Of a DNA stretch of 57,586 nt, positions 46,035 through 55,290 are shown piece after piece. The stretch's first letter is position 1. The number at the start of each line of letters is the position of its first letter. The notes under the pieces are model-generated. The model did no database searches, was not told the DNA's origin, and saw only the letters and a program-made list of their open reading frames with translations. The stretch lies in assembly GCA_017458285.1 (NCBI GenBank), contig JAFTFU010000142.1, positions 1 to 57,586 on the forward strand. Direction: 5' to 3'. The position numbers were made by a program, and so were the translations under genes. This stretch comes from Clostridia bacterium. Its GTDB lineage: Bacteria; Bacillota; Clostridia; TANB77; CAG-508.

Positions 46035-48686
46035 ATGTGGTATGCAAAAGACATTAGAGAAGTCGAAAGAAATTTAAAAACAAACATAAGACAAGGTCTT
46101 AATGAAAAAGAAGCGGAAAAAAGAAAGGAGCAATTTGGAGAAAATAAATTAGCTGACAAGAAAAAAGAAAGTATAATAATAAAATTCTTAAAACAATTTA
46201 ATGACTTCATGATAATTATTTTAATAATAGCTTCAATAATATCAGCAATTGTAGCAAAGTTAGACGGCTCAGGAGATTATATAGACTCGATAATAATAAT
46301 TGCAATAGTTATATTTAATAGTATTATGGGACTAGTTCAAGAAGCAAAAGCAGAAAAATCATTAGAAGCATTAAAAAGCATGACAGCTCCAGTTTCAAAA
46401 GTAAAAAGAAATGGAAGAATTGTAGCAATAAAAGGAACAAATGTAGTCCCAGGAGATATAATCTGTTTAGAAGCAGGAAACTATGTGCCAGCAGATGCAA
46501 GGTTAATTTCATGTTCAAACTTAAAAGTAGAAGAATCAAGTTTAACAGGGGAAACAGTGCCAATATTAAAAGATGCCAATGCAATATTAAAAAAAGAAGT
46601 AGCAATTGGAGATACAATAAACATGGTATTTTCATCAACAATTGTTGTAAATGGTCATGGAGAAGCAATAGTTACTGAAACTGGAATGAATACAAAAGTT
46701 GGAAAAATAGCAAAAATGATGATAAACGACGAAGCCCCACAAACGCCAATACAAAAGAAGTTAGCAGAAGTTGGAAAAACTTTAGGAATTGGATGTTTAA
46801 TAATATGTGTGCTAATATTCATAATAGGACTATTTAAGAAAATATCACCAATTGAAATGTTTATGACATCAGTTGGACTTGCAGTAGCAGCAATTCCAGA
46901 AGGATTACCTGCAATAGTTACAATAATGTTATCAATAGGTGTTACAAAAATGGCCAAAAAGAACAGTATAATAAGAAAATTGCCAGCAGTTGAAACTTTA
47001 GGAAGTAGTAGTGTAATTTGTTCAGATAAAACTGGCACTTTAACTCAAAATAAAATGAAAGTAGTAGAGCTTGTAACAAATAGAGAAAATGCTACTGAAA
47101 AAGAACAAGAATTTTTACTAGAATTAGGTTCGATGTGCACAGATGCAAATATAGAAATTGAAAACGGAATAAAAGCAGCAACAGGAGAGCCAACAGAAAT
47201 TGCAATTGTAAATAAAGCATTAGAAAAAAATATTGATAAAGAAGGTTTATATCAAAAAATGGAAAGAATAAAAGACATTCCATTTGATTCAACTAGAAAA
47301 ATGATGTCAACAATACATAAAAATATGGGAATGTACAGAATTATCACTAAGGGAGCACCGGATGTAATAATTAGCAAATGCTCAAAAGTAAAAGACGGAA
47401 ACAACATAATAGAAATGAATGATGTGACAAAAAGAAAAATAGAATTATTAAACAACAAAATGGCAGATAAAGCTTTAAGAGTAATTGCAGTTGCATATAA
47501 AGAAGAAAAAAATATTCCAAACAAAATAGACACAAATACAATTGAAAATAACCTAATTTTCGTTGGATTAATTGGAATGGTTGATCCACCAAGAGAGGGA
47601 GTAAAAGAAGCAGTTGAAACATGTAGAAAAGCAGGAATTAAAACTGTAATGATAACAGGAGACCATATAGTTACAGCAAAAGCAATTGCAAAAGAATTAG
47701 GAATATTAAAAATGAATGATTTAGCAATTACAGGAAAAGAATTAGACAGTATAAGTGAAGAACAACTTTCCAAAAACATAATGAAATATTCAGTATTTGC
47801 AAGAGTTTCACCAGAACATAAAGTAAGAATCGTAAAAGCATTTAGAAAAACAGGAGCAGTAGTTGCAATGACAGGTGACGGTGTAAACGACGCACCAGCA
47901 CTAAAAAACGCAGACATTGGAATTGCAATGGGATTAAATGGTACAGATGTTGCCAAAAATGCAGCAGATATGGTACTAGCAGATGATAATTTTATAACAA
48001 TTGTAGAAGCCGTAAAAGAAGGAAGAACTATTTTTGATAACATAAAAAAAGCTATTCACTTTTTAATTGCAACAAATATAGGCGAAATTGTAACAATATT
48101 TATGGGGTTAGTTTTAGGCTTAAAATCACCATTACTTGCAATACAATTATTATGGATAAACCTAGTTACAGACTCGCTTCCAGCAATTGCGTTAGGCTTA
48201 GAAAAGCCAGATAAAGACATAATGAATAAAAAGCCACGAGATTCTAAAAAAGGAATATTTGCAGATGGACTATGGAACCAGATATTTGTAGAAGGAATTA
48301 TGTTAGGAATGCTAACACTAGTTGCATTTAGTTTAGGAAACAGTATGTTCGGATTAGAAGTTGGAAGAACAATGGCTTTTGTAAGTTTAGGAATGTTAGA
48401 ACTTATCCACAGCTTTAACATAAAAAGTGAAAAATCAATTTTTGAAAGCGGTTTTTTTGACAATAAATATTTAATTGGAGCTTTGATTTTAGGAACTATT
48501 ATGCAAGTTGCTGTTGTAGTAATTCCACAAGTAGCAGAAGTATTTAAATTAGTGCCATTAAATAAAATTCAATGGCTATATACTTTCTTGATTTCAATTT
48601 CTCCTTTAATAATTATGGAGGCACAAAAGAAATTAAATGAAATAAAATTTGGAAAAGTTGTATATAAAAAATTTGAAAAAATTTAA
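46035..48686 (+). CDS. P-type Ca2+-transporting ATPase
   Basis: 883 residues of the type II P-ATPase family. The N-terminal cation ATPase domain, the TGE loop in SSLTGETVPI (about 170), PEGLPA in helix M4 (Ca2+ site, about 286), the phosphorylated Asp in DKTGTLTQ (about 331), MITGDHI and TGDGVNDAPALKNADIG are all visible. The C-terminal helices carry LLWINLVTDSLPAIALG. It likely pumps calcium out of the cell. AAAGGAGAGGATATAT precedes the ATG. Confidence 0.93.
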   Translation: MWYAKDIREVERNLKTNIRQGLNEKEAEKRKEQFGENKLADKKKESIIIKFLKQFNDFMIIILIIASIISAIVAKLDGSGDYIDSIIIIAIVIFNSIMGLVQEAKAEKSLEALKSMTAPVSKVKRNGRIVAIKGTNVVPGDIICLEAGNYVPADARLISCSNLKVEESSLTGETVPILKDANAILKKEVAIGDTINMVFSSTIVVNGHGEAIVTETGMNTKVGKIAKMMINDEAPQTPIQKKLAEVGKTLGIGCLIICVLIFIIGLFKKISPIEMFMTSVGLAVAAIPEGLPAIVTIMLSIGVTKMAKKNSIIRKLPAVETLGSSSVICSDKTGTLTQNKMKVVELVTNRENATEKEQEFLLELGSMCTDANIEIENGIKAATGEPTEIAIVNKALEKNIDKEGLYQKMERIKDIPFDSTRKMMSTIHKNMGMYRIITKGAPDVIISKCSKVKDGNNIIEMNDVTKRKIELLNNKMADKALRVIAVAYKEEKNIPNKIDTNTIENNLIFVGLIGMVDPPREGVKEAVETCRKAGIKTVMITGDHIVTAKAIAKELGILKMNDLAITGKELDSISEEQLSKNIMKYSVFARVSPEHKVRIVKAFRKTGAVVAMTGDGVNDAPALKNADIGIAMGLNGTDVAKNAADMVLADDNFITIVEAVKEGRTIFDNIKKAIHFLIATNIGEIVTIFMGLVLGLKSPLLAIQLLWINLVTDSLPAIALGLEKPDKDIMNKKPRDSKKGIFADGLWNQIFVEGIMLGMLTLVAFSLGNSMFGLEVGRTMAFVSLGMLELIHSFNIKSEKSIFESGFFDNKYLIGALILGTIMQVAVVVIPQVAEVFKLVPLNKIQWLYTFLISISPLIIMEAQKKLNEIKFGKVVYKKFEKI

Positions 48687-48759
48687 ATAACTTTTAACTA
48701 AAAAGGTTAATTTAAAAAAGCAATTTCAAATGTATGTAAAAAAATTTCTTAAAATAGTA

Positions 48760-48788
48760 TTGTAAAATTATTCAAAAGAGTGTATTAT
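48760..48788 (+). promoter_or_regulatory. sigma-A promoter of the Yip1-like gene
   Basis: TTGTAA (48760-48765), a 17-base spacer and TATTAT (48783-48788). Confidence 0.65.
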
Positions 48789-48863
48789 ATAGATGTAAAT
48801 TTAGTGAGGAAAACTTTAAATATTTTTAACTACATTTGTGCCTCAAGAAAGGAAAGAGAAAAA

Positions 48864-49550
48864 ATGGAAGAAAATGAAAACAAAATTGAAGAAACTCAAG
48901 AAAATAAACAAGAAAGTGAATTTAAAAAGCAAACTGCAAATGTAATTAATGAAGCTAAAGAACAAATGAAAAATATAAACATTAAAGAAGAAGCAGAAAA
49001 AGGCAAGAATTTATTTTTAAAACTGTTTAAAGAACCGATAAAAACAATAAAAGAAATAGCACAAGATGAACAAAATAAAACGCAAAAAACAGCAATTATA
49101 CTAATAATTATATGGGTAGTAAGTGTACTTTTTAGACAAATAATTTTCTATGCAACATCAAAATACTACGATTTTGACTTTTTAGATACATTAAAAGTAA
49201 TTTTAAGTCCAGTGTTAGTAATTGCAGGAATGACAGTATCAATATATTTCTTAAATAAAAATTCCAAAAAATCTATTTCAAGAATTATAACTTCGGTTAC
49301 AATTGCAAAAATACCTACTATAGTATCATCTTTAGTTGTGTATTTAAATTATATTCACAGCAAAGTGTACAATTTAACAGACCCTATAAGAACATTTTTG
49401 TCAATTATCTCTATGGTAATTATGTACTTTACTGTTAAGTTCTTGTTTGAAGAAAATGATGATGAAACTGCTGTTAAACAATTTGTTAAAGTCGAAGCTA
49501 TTTATTATGTAATTGCTTTTATAATTAGTTTTTTTGGAATAACAATGTAA
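48864..49550 (+). CDS. Yip1-like multi-pass membrane protein
   Basis: 228 residues. A charged cytoplasmic N-terminus (about 1-80, Glu/Lys-rich) is followed by five membrane segments (about 84-228), a layout of Yip1-domain proteins. FKEPIKTIKEIAQDE before the first helix is reminiscent of that family. The function is unknown. AAAGGAAAGAGAAAA precedes the ATG; an upstream in-frame start at 48780 overlaps the promoter. A terminator follows. Confidence 0.65.
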   Translation: MEENENKIEETQENKQESEFKKQTANVINEAKEQMKNINIKEEAEKGKNLFLKLFKEPIKTIKEIAQDEQNKTQKTAIILIIIWVVSVLFRQIIFYATSKYYDFDFLDTLKVILSPVLVIAGMTVSIYFLNKNSKKSISRIITSVTIAKIPTIVSSLVVYLNYIHSKVYNLTDPIRTFLSIISMVIMYFTVKFLFEENDDETAVKQFVKVEAIYYVIAFIISFFGITM

Positions 49551-49569
49551 AATTTTATTTTGTAAAATT

Positions 49570-49619
49570 AAACTGAGATAAAATGTGTGAGTAAAAAAAA
49601 TATTTTGTCTCAGTTTTTT
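49570..49619 (+). terminator. intrinsic terminator
   Basis: AACTGAGA-t-AAAAT pairs with ATTTT-g-TCTCAGTT, then TTTTTT. Confidence 0.8.
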
Positions 49620-49738
49620 GACTTTTTGTTTTTACAGCGAATAAGTACAAAAAATATTAAAATTTGCTATTTTAGATAAAACGTGCTATAATAAGCCTTG
49701 TGAAAATTAAAGCACATAGAAAGAAGGAAAAAGAAAAA

Positions 49739-51580
49739 ATGAGTATACTAAACTTTAAAATACCAAAATTTAAAATGCCAAAATTTAAAATGAACGGACT
49801 ATCAGAAATAGAAGAACTAAAATTTAGCACAGAAAATAGTGAAAAAACAAAGTCAAATAAAAGGGATAAAAACTATGAAAATCCAAATTACAAAACAATA
49901 AAAGAAGTATTTATAAAATCAACAGAAAAATACAAAGACAAGAGCTTCATATTAGAAAAGCCTGACCATAAAACACCATATAAAGAAATAACATATGGAG
50001 AATTCAAAGAAGATGTAATAGGTTTAGGAACAGGAATGCTAAAACTATTAGGGTTAAAAGACGAAAGAGTTGTAATAATAGGAGAAACAACTTATAATTG
50101 GTATGTATCTTACATGGCAATGCTTTGTGGAGTTGGAATTGCAGTTCCAGTAGACAAAGAGCTACCAGCAAACGAAATTGAAAATGTAGTAAAAAGATCA
50201 AGAGCAAAAGCAGTTATTTATTCTCCAAAGAAAAAAGAAGTAATAGAAAAGGTAAAAGAAAATTTATCTGAAGTAGAATATTTTATAGAAATGAAAAGCG
50301 AAGAACCTATTAATGGAAAAGATGTAGGAATAAATTATTTAATTGAAGCAGGAAAAAGACTAGCAAAAAATGGAGATACAACATTAATGGATATTGAAAT
50401 AGACCCAGAAGAATTTAAGGTTTTAATTTTTACATCAGGAACAACAGCAAGATCAAAAGGTGTTATGATATGTAACAGAAATTTAGCTGAAAATATAAAT
50501 GCATGTCATTCTTATGTAAAAATAACAGAAGAAGATAGACTATTTTCAGTTTTACCATTACATCATACTTATGAATCAACAATAGGATTTTTATATCCTA
50601 TGTCAGCAGGTTCTTCAGTAGCTATATGTGAGGGGCTTAAATATATTGCATCAAACTTAAAAGAATCACAACCAACAGCGATACTTACAGTACCATTATT
50701 AGTAGAAAGTTTGTATAAGAAAATTACTGACAACATAAAGAAAAGTAAAAAAGAAACACTTGTAAATTCAATGATACGTATAACAAATGCACTAAAAGCA
50801 GTTAATGTTGATATCAAAAAAGAAGTATTTAAAGAAATATATGAAAATCTTGGAGGAAAGTTAAGAATAGTAGTTTCAGCAGCAGCACCAATTGATCCGA
50901 AAGTTGGAAAATGGTTAGAAGATATAGGAATTATTTTCTTACAAGGATATGGATTAACAGAAACAGCACCAATAGCTGCATTAACACCAGATTTTGATAC
51001 AAGAGTAGGTTCAGCCGGAAAAGCAGTAGTTTGCGCAGAAATAAAAATTAAAAATCCAAACGAAAAAGGTGAGGGAGAAGTTCTAATAAAAAGTAGAACA
51101 ACAATGCTTGGATATTATGAAGATGAAGAAGCAACAAATGAAGTTATGGAAGATGGATGGTTCAATTCAGGAGATGTAGGTTACTTAGACAATGACGGAT
51201 TCTTGTTTATAACAGGAAGGTCAAAAAATGTAATAGTAACACAAAATGGAAAGAACATATATCCAGAAGAAATTGAAATAATGTTAGGCAAAATTCCTGA
51301 AATAAGAGAATGTATAGTTTATGGAAAAGAAGAAGAAGGAAAGAAAGAACTAACTGTATCTGCAAGAGTAATTCCAAATTATGATGAAATCGAGAAAAAA
51401 TATGGAAAAATTCCAGATAAAGAAGAAATTCATAAAATAATTTGGGAAGAAATCAAAAAAGTAAATAAAAAATTAACATCATATAAATGCATCAAATTCT
51501 TAGAAATAAAAGAAGGAGAATTTGAAAAAACAACAACAATGAAAGTAAAAAGAGCAGTTGAATTGAAAAAGAAAGTATAA
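49739..51580 (+). CDS. long-chain acyl-CoA synthetase (AMP-forming)
   Basis: 613 residues. The enzyme activates a fatty acid with ATP and CoA. P-loop-like motif TSGTTARSKG (about 230-239; Ala replaces the usual Gly), LPLHHTYES, the YGLTETAP motif (about 405), GWFNSGDVGYLD and the K in TTTMKVKR near the end are present. The N-terminus has an unusual repeated basic-hydrophobic string, KIPKFKMPKFKM, perhaps a membrane-binding helix. ATG at 49739 follows AGAAGGAAAAAG. Confidence 0.9.
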   Translation: MSILNFKIPKFKMPKFKMNGLSEIEELKFSTENSEKTKSNKRDKNYENPNYKTIKEVFIKSTEKYKDKSFILEKPDHKTPYKEITYGEFKEDVIGLGTGMLKLLGLKDERVVIIGETTYNWYVSYMAMLCGVGIAVPVDKELPANEIENVVKRSRAKAVIYSPKKKEVIEKVKENLSEVEYFIEMKSEEPINGKDVGINYLIEAGKRLAKNGDTTLMDIEIDPEEFKVLIFTSGTTARSKGVMICNRNLAENINACHSYVKITEEDRLFSVLPLHHTYESTIGFLYPMSAGSSVAICEGLKYIASNLKESQPTAILTVPLLVESLYKKITDNIKKSKKETLVNSMIRITNALKAVNVDIKKEVFKEIYENLGGKLRIVVSAAAPIDPKVGKWLEDIGIIFLQGYGLTETAPIAALTPDFDTRVGSAGKAVVCAEIKIKNPNEKGEGEVLIKSRTTMLGYYEDEEATNEVMEDGWFNSGDVGYLDNDGFLFITGRSKNVIVTQNGKNIYPEEIEIMLGKIPEIRECIVYGKEEEGKKELTVSARVIPNYDEIEKKYGKIPDKEEIHKIIWEEIKKVNKKLTSYKCIKFLEIKEGEFEKTTTMKVKRAVELKKKV

Positions 51581-51755
51581 ATATTAATACAAAGTATAAA
51601 AAGCATAAGTACTGAAACAGAGTATTAAAAAAATAGTTGAATGTAAAAAATAAATATTTATAATAAAACTAAAAATCTATTGAAAAAAGTATAAAATTGA
51701 TATAAAATAATCACAATAAAATATCTAATATTTTTATATTTGAAAGGGTAAAGAA

Positions 51756-52040
51756 ATGGATGACATGTTTGTACCTGCAAATCAAGTATTAACAATTGAT
51801 TTGCATGAAATGACTGTAGCAGAAGCAAAATATACACTTGAAAAAGAATTAAATACTGCACCATGTGATATAAAAATTGTTGAAGTAATACATGGATTTC
51901 ATAAAGGTCAAGAAATAATGAAAATGGTAAGAACAGAGTTTAGACATCCAAGAATTAAAAGAAAATATCTAACAATGAACAAAGGTATTACAAGATTCGA
52001 ACTTACAGATATAAAAGAGTTAGATATAAGTAAAAAGTGA
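51756..52040 (+). CDS. Smr-domain protein
   Basis: 94 residues. LTIDLHEMTVAEAKYTLEKE and VIHGFHKGQEIMKMVR give the LDLH and HG-x-G-like motifs of the Smr domain, found at the C-terminus of MutS2, where it is a nuclease. Stand-alone Smr proteins bind or cut nucleic acid. The middle motif here has HKGQ instead of the usual GxGxG. GAAAGGGTAAAGAA precedes the ATG. rubrerythrin follows after 15 bases. Confidence 0.82.
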   Translation: MDDMFVPANQVLTIDLHEMTVAEAKYTLEKELNTAPCDIKIVEVIHGFHKGQEIMKMVRTEFRHPRIKRKYLTMNKGITRFELTDIKELDISKK

Positions 52041-52055
52041 AAGGAGTATTTACTT

Positions 52056-52595
52056 ATGGAATTAAAAGGAAGTAAAACAGAAAGAAATTTAATGGAGGCA
52101 TTTGCAGGAGAGTCTCAAGCAAGAAATAAATATACTTACTTTGCAAGCAAAGCAAAAAAGGATGGATTTGAACAAATTGCAGCTATATTTCAAGAAACAG
52201 CAGATAATGAAAAAGAACATGCTAAAATTTGGTACAAACTATTAAATGGTGGAGAAATAAGTTCAACAGCTGAAAACTTAAGAGCTGCAGCTGAGGGAGA
52301 AAACTACGAATGGACAGATATGTATGACAGATTTGCAAAAGAAGCAAGAGAAGAAGGATTTACTCAAATTGCATACTTATTTGAAGCAGTTGGAAAAATA
52401 GAAAAAGAACATGAAGAAAGATATAAAAAACTATTAGAAAATGTTGAAGGTGGTTTAGTATTTTCAAAAGACGGTGATAAAATTTGGAAATGCAGAAACT
52501 GTGGACATATTGTAATCGGAAAAGAAGCTCCAGAAATGTGCCCAGTTTGCCAACATCCAAAAGCTTTCTTCGAAGTTAAAGCCGAAAACTATTAA
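52056..52595 (+). CDS. rbr: rubrerythrin
   Basis: 179 residues. A ferritin-like diiron domain (about 1-135) with [25 protein letters not shown], and [12 protein letters not shown] provides the Glu and His ligands. The C-terminal rubredoxin domain has CRNCG and CPVCQHP. Rubrerythrin reduces peroxide and protects anaerobes from oxygen. AAAGGAG precedes the ATG. Confidence 0.95.
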   Translation: MELKGSKTERNLMEAFAGESQARNKYTYFASKAKKDGFEQIAAIFQETADNEKEHAKIWYKLLNGGEISSTAENLRAAAEGENYEWTDMYDRFAKEAREEGFTQIAYLFEAVGKIEKEHEERYKKLLENVEGGLVFSKDGDKIWKCRNCGHIVIGKEAPEMCPVCQHPKAFFEVKAENY

Positions 52596-52621
52596 TAAAA
52601 AAGGAATTTATTTCCAAAAAG

Positions 52622-52660
52622 AAAAAACGTGAAGAACATAAAAAACTTCACGTTTTTTTG
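52622..52660. terminator. bidirectional terminator
   Basis: AAAAAACGTGAAG pairs with CTTCACGTTTTTTT. T-runs on both strands serve rubrerythrin and the converging XRE gene. Confidence 0.85.
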
Positions 52661-52675
52661 TGTATATTTTATTTA

Positions 52676-53071
52676 CTATGAATTTTCCATATATTTAATT
52701 AATTGAATAATAATATCTTTATTTTTATCAGAAAGTTTATCAAAATCATTTGCAATAGTTTCTGTAAATTTATTTACGCTATTATATAACACATCATCTG
52801 TAAGCTGAGCAGGAGTGATATTAAGAGCGTTACAAATATCAATAATGGTTATTATTGAAGGAACACTATTTCCAATTTCTAGCTGATACAAATGGCTAGA
52901 TGTAATATGGCTTTTTTCAGCTAATTGTTCTCTTGTAAGTTTTAAATTTTTTCTATATTTATTAATATTATTACCAATCATTTTGGCAATTTCTTTTTTT
53001 CTATTATTTTCAGAAATCTGAATCTCTTGTTCTTCTTTAGATAGTTGATTCCTTTTCATTTTGCCAGGCAT
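52676..53071 (-). CDS. XRE-family transcriptional regulator
   Basis: 131 residues. A basic N-terminal arm (1-30) is followed by a Cro/C1-type helix-turn-helix (about 32-90): NINKYRKNLKLTREQLAEKS, SHLYQLEIGNSVPSI, and ICNALNITPAQL. The C-terminal 35 residues are helical and may dimerise. GGATGTGAT precedes the ATG. It diverges from the LPXTG gene and may control it or a nearby unit (inference). Confidence 0.85.
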   Translation of the reverse strand: MPGKMKRNQLSKEEQEIQISENNRKKEIAKMIGNNINKYRKNLKLTREQLAEKSHITSSHLYQLEIGNSVPSIITIIDICNALNITPAQLTDDVLYNSVNKFTETIANDFDKLSDKNKDIIIQLIKYMENS

Positions 53072-53188
53072 TTTATCACATCCTTTATAAATAATATCCT
53101 TTTAATTATATAATTTAATATAAATATTTAAAAATATATACGTATATAAACTGTAGTAATAAATTATATATAAAAATATAAAAACCTA

Positions 53189-53217
53189 TTTACTTTTTTT
53201 AACAAAAATGATATAGT
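53189..53217 (+). promoter_or_regulatory. probable sigma-A promoter of the LPXTG gene
   Basis: TTTACT (53189-53194), a 17-base spacer and TATAGT (53212-53217). Confidence 0.55.
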
Positions 53218-53242
53218 ATGAAAAGTAAAGGAGGGAAAAATA

Positions 53243-53345
53243 AGAAATACAAAAAAAGTTATATAAATATAACGAGAGGAAAATAAAAGAAATACAAAAA
53301 AAGTTATATAAATATAACGAGAGGAAAATAAAAGAAATACAAAGG
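53243..53345 (+). repeat. 45-bp tandem repeats in the LPXTG gene leader
   Basis: A 45-base unit beginning AGAAATACAA, containing GTTATATAAATATAAC and CGAGAGGAAAATAAA, is present twice and a third partial time (AGAAATACAAAGGG). Each unit holds a short palindrome and a ribosome-site-like GAGAGG. It lies in the 5' leader between promoter and start. Confidence 0.85.
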
Positions 53346-53358
53346 GAGGAAATTTAAA

Positions 53359-54864
53359 TTGAAAGTAAAAAACTTAATAATAATTTTTAGTATTATAGTA
53401 ATGTTGGTATTATTACCAAATATAGTAAACGCAGCAAACGAAATAACGTCAACTGAAAAGACAGCAACATCCACAGGTGCAAATGTTCAATGGACTTATA
53501 CTCTAAATGAAAGTGATCAAATTGAAAATCTAAAATGCAAAAACTTAAGTGATATTTCAGGAGAATTGACAATTCCAGAAAAAATAGATAATCATACAGT
53601 TATAAAGATAGGTAGTTCTGCATTTAAAGACTGTAAAGGATTAACAGGAATTTCTTTTCCAAACACAATTAAAGAAATAGGAAATTATGCCTTTTCAGGA
53701 TGTGTTGGAATAAAATCATTAGAAATTCCTAGTAGTGTGGTTACGATAGGAATAGAGGCATTTAAAAATTGTTCAGGACTAAAAAATATTAAATTAAACA
53801 GTGGACTTGTTTCAATAAATAGATATAGTTTTTATGGATGTTCAGGTATATCTGAAATAACAATTCCTGATAGCGTAACATTTATAGGAAGTTATGCATT
53901 TTATAGCTGTTCAGGACTAAAAAATGTTAAATTATCTGAAAATTTAACTAAAATAAGCGCTGAAACTTTCTCGCGTTGTTCGGGATTAACCAGTATAGTT
54001 ATTCCTGAGAATGTTACAACTATTGAAGATTGTGCTTTTTATGAATGTACAAATTTAAATAAAATTAAAATAGGAGAGAATATATCTTCAATAGGTGTAA
54101 ATGTTTTTTCTTACGATAAGAAACTTACTATTTATGGAAAAAAAGACTCTGTAGCAGAAAATTATGCAAAAACAAATAATATTCCATTTGACTTAATCGA
54201 AAATTGGAACAAAGCAGAGCAAGGAAATGATATAACAGCACCAACAGTAACTTCTATAAGAGTTGTAGAACCAACTTCTGGAACATACACTACAAACAAA
54301 AGCATTTCAATAAGAGTATATTTTAGTGAAAATGTAACAGGAGAAACAGTGCCTACATTAAAAATAAAATTTGGAACTGGCTCAGAAAAAAGTATTACTA
54401 AGGCAACAATAAAAGATAATTATGTTGAATATACCTATAAAATAGAGTCAAATGATAATGGGCAATTAGCAGTTTCATCATTATCAGGCGGAACTATAAA
54501 AGATGCATCAGGAAATAATGCGGTAATTACTTGTCCTTTAATATCAGGTAACAGTATAATTGCAAATAATGCTGTGGCTTCAAGTGAAGGACAAAAATCT
54601 AATGAAAATAATAGTGCTGCAAATAGTTCTAATGATTCCCAAAAGGATAACTCAGCAAATAATTCAAGTAATGGAAATTCTGCTAATAACGTAAATGATT
54701 CAAGTAATGCTAATAATAACAATGCAAACAATACAGCTGATGAAACAATTTCAAAAATAAAATTACCTAATACAGGAAAAGCTGGAATTGGAATGATTGC
54801 ATTATTAATAATTATTGCTACAAGCGTATCATATTCTAAATATAAAAAACTAAAAGGGATATAA
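53359..54864 (+). CDS. LPXTG-anchored leucine-rich-repeat (BspA-type) surface protein
   Basis: 501 residues. A signal peptide (about 1-25, ending NIVNA) is followed by about seven LRR_5 repeats of 23 residues (about 60-270: AFKDCKGLTGISFPNTIKEI and variants). A beta-sandwich-like domain (about 290-405: SGTYTTNKSISIRVYFSENV) and a Ser/Asn-rich linker follow. The sorting signal is LPNTG, a hydrophobic helix and a KYKKLKG tail. The protein should be attached to the wall by a sortase such as that at 21.3 kb, and may bind host or microbial surfaces. TTG start behind GGGAGG. Confidence 0.92.
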   Translation: MKVKNLIIIFSIIVMLVLLPNIVNAANEITSTEKTATSTGANVQWTYTLNESDQIENLKCKNLSDISGELTIPEKIDNHTVIKIGSSAFKDCKGLTGISFPNTIKEIGNYAFSGCVGIKSLEIPSSVVTIGIEAFKNCSGLKNIKLNSGLVSINRYSFYGCSGISEITIPDSVTFIGSYAFYSCSGLKNVKLSENLTKISAETFSRCSGLTSIVIPENVTTIEDCAFYECTNLNKIKIGENISSIGVNVFSYDKKLTIYGKKDSVAENYAKTNNIPFDLIENWNKAEQGNDITAPTVTSIRVVEPTSGTYTTNKSISIRVYFSENVTGETVPTLKIKFGTGSEKSITKATIKDNYVEYTYKIESNDNGQLAVSSLSGGTIKDASGNNAVITCPLISGNSIIANNAVASSEGQKSNENNSAANSSNDSQKDNSANNSSNGNSANNVNDSSNANNNNANNTADETISKIKLPNTGKAGIGMIALLIIIATSVSYSKYKKLKGI

Positions 54865-54941
54865 ATATACCAGATAAAACATAAAAATGAAAAATAAAAA
54901 AATACGAAAATTAGTGCAAAATAGGGAAAAACTAAAGCGTA

Positions 54942-55003
54942 AAAAAACACATTTTCTATCAGTTAATTTATAGAAAAATAGCTGAGAGGGAAGGTGTTTT
55001 TTT
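54942..55003 (+). terminator. terminator-like element, composite repeat copy D
   Basis: AAAACACATTTTCTAT and a complementary ATAGAAAA, then the conserved AGCTGAGAGGGAAG and GTGTTTTTTT. The string AAAAATAGYTRAGAGGGAAR and the GTGTTTTTT end recur at 56634-56674, so this part and palindrome D form one composite. Confidence 0.65.
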
Positions 55004-55010
55004 AAAATCA

Positions 55011-55061
55011 AACATTTTTTGTAAGTAGCACAATTTTTCTGCTCTACTGAGACAAAATGTT
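55011..55061 (+). repeat. dispersed 51-bp palindrome, copy D
   Basis: AACATTTT...AAAATGTT arms and the core TTTTTCTGCTCTACTGAGAC, identical in the core to copy E. It lies 8 bases after the shared terminator-like element. Confidence 0.82.
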
Positions 55062-55122
55062 TAATTAAAAAAGAATACTATTAACGTTGGTTAATACAAA
55101 ATAGTTAATAATTCAATATTCC

Positions 55123-55232
55123 AGAAAGTCGTTAGCAAAATGTGCAGAAATCACAAGAAAGTCATTGACAAAATGTGTTAGAAACGAAAAAAGTCATAAA
55201 AAAAATGTACATATTTTATAAAAGTCGTTTGA
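55123..55232 (+). repeat. phased direct repeats (iteron-like) before the AAA ATPase gene
   Basis: AGAAAGTCGTT and a following AAAATGTG recur with variation at 55123, 55156, 55188 and about 55219, spaced 33, 32 and 31 bases (three helical turns). The fourth unit overlaps the -35 box. The layout resembles binding sites for a protein at the promoter. Confidence 0.72.
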
Positions 55233-55257
55233 TTTTTGTGAAAACTAGTGGTATACT
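55229..55257 (+). promoter_or_regulatory. sigma-A promoter of the AAA/DUF4143 gene
   Basis: TTGATT (55229-55234), a 17-base spacer ending in AGTGG and TATACT (55252-55257). The -35 box lies in the last phased repeat. Confidence 0.65.
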
Positions 55258-55290
55258 ATATATAAATTCAAATGTTAGGAGTTAAGGTAT

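Noticed and set aside
47252-48043. 263-residue minus-strand frame opposite the P-type ATPase gene
   Set aside because: Antisense shadow of a certain gene; no start signal and no recognised domain.
55123-55232. CRISPR array
   Set aside because: The units are imperfect, the period is 31-33 bases with no unique spacers, and no cas gene is near. The same holds for the repeats at 22.9, 31.2 and 53.2 kb.
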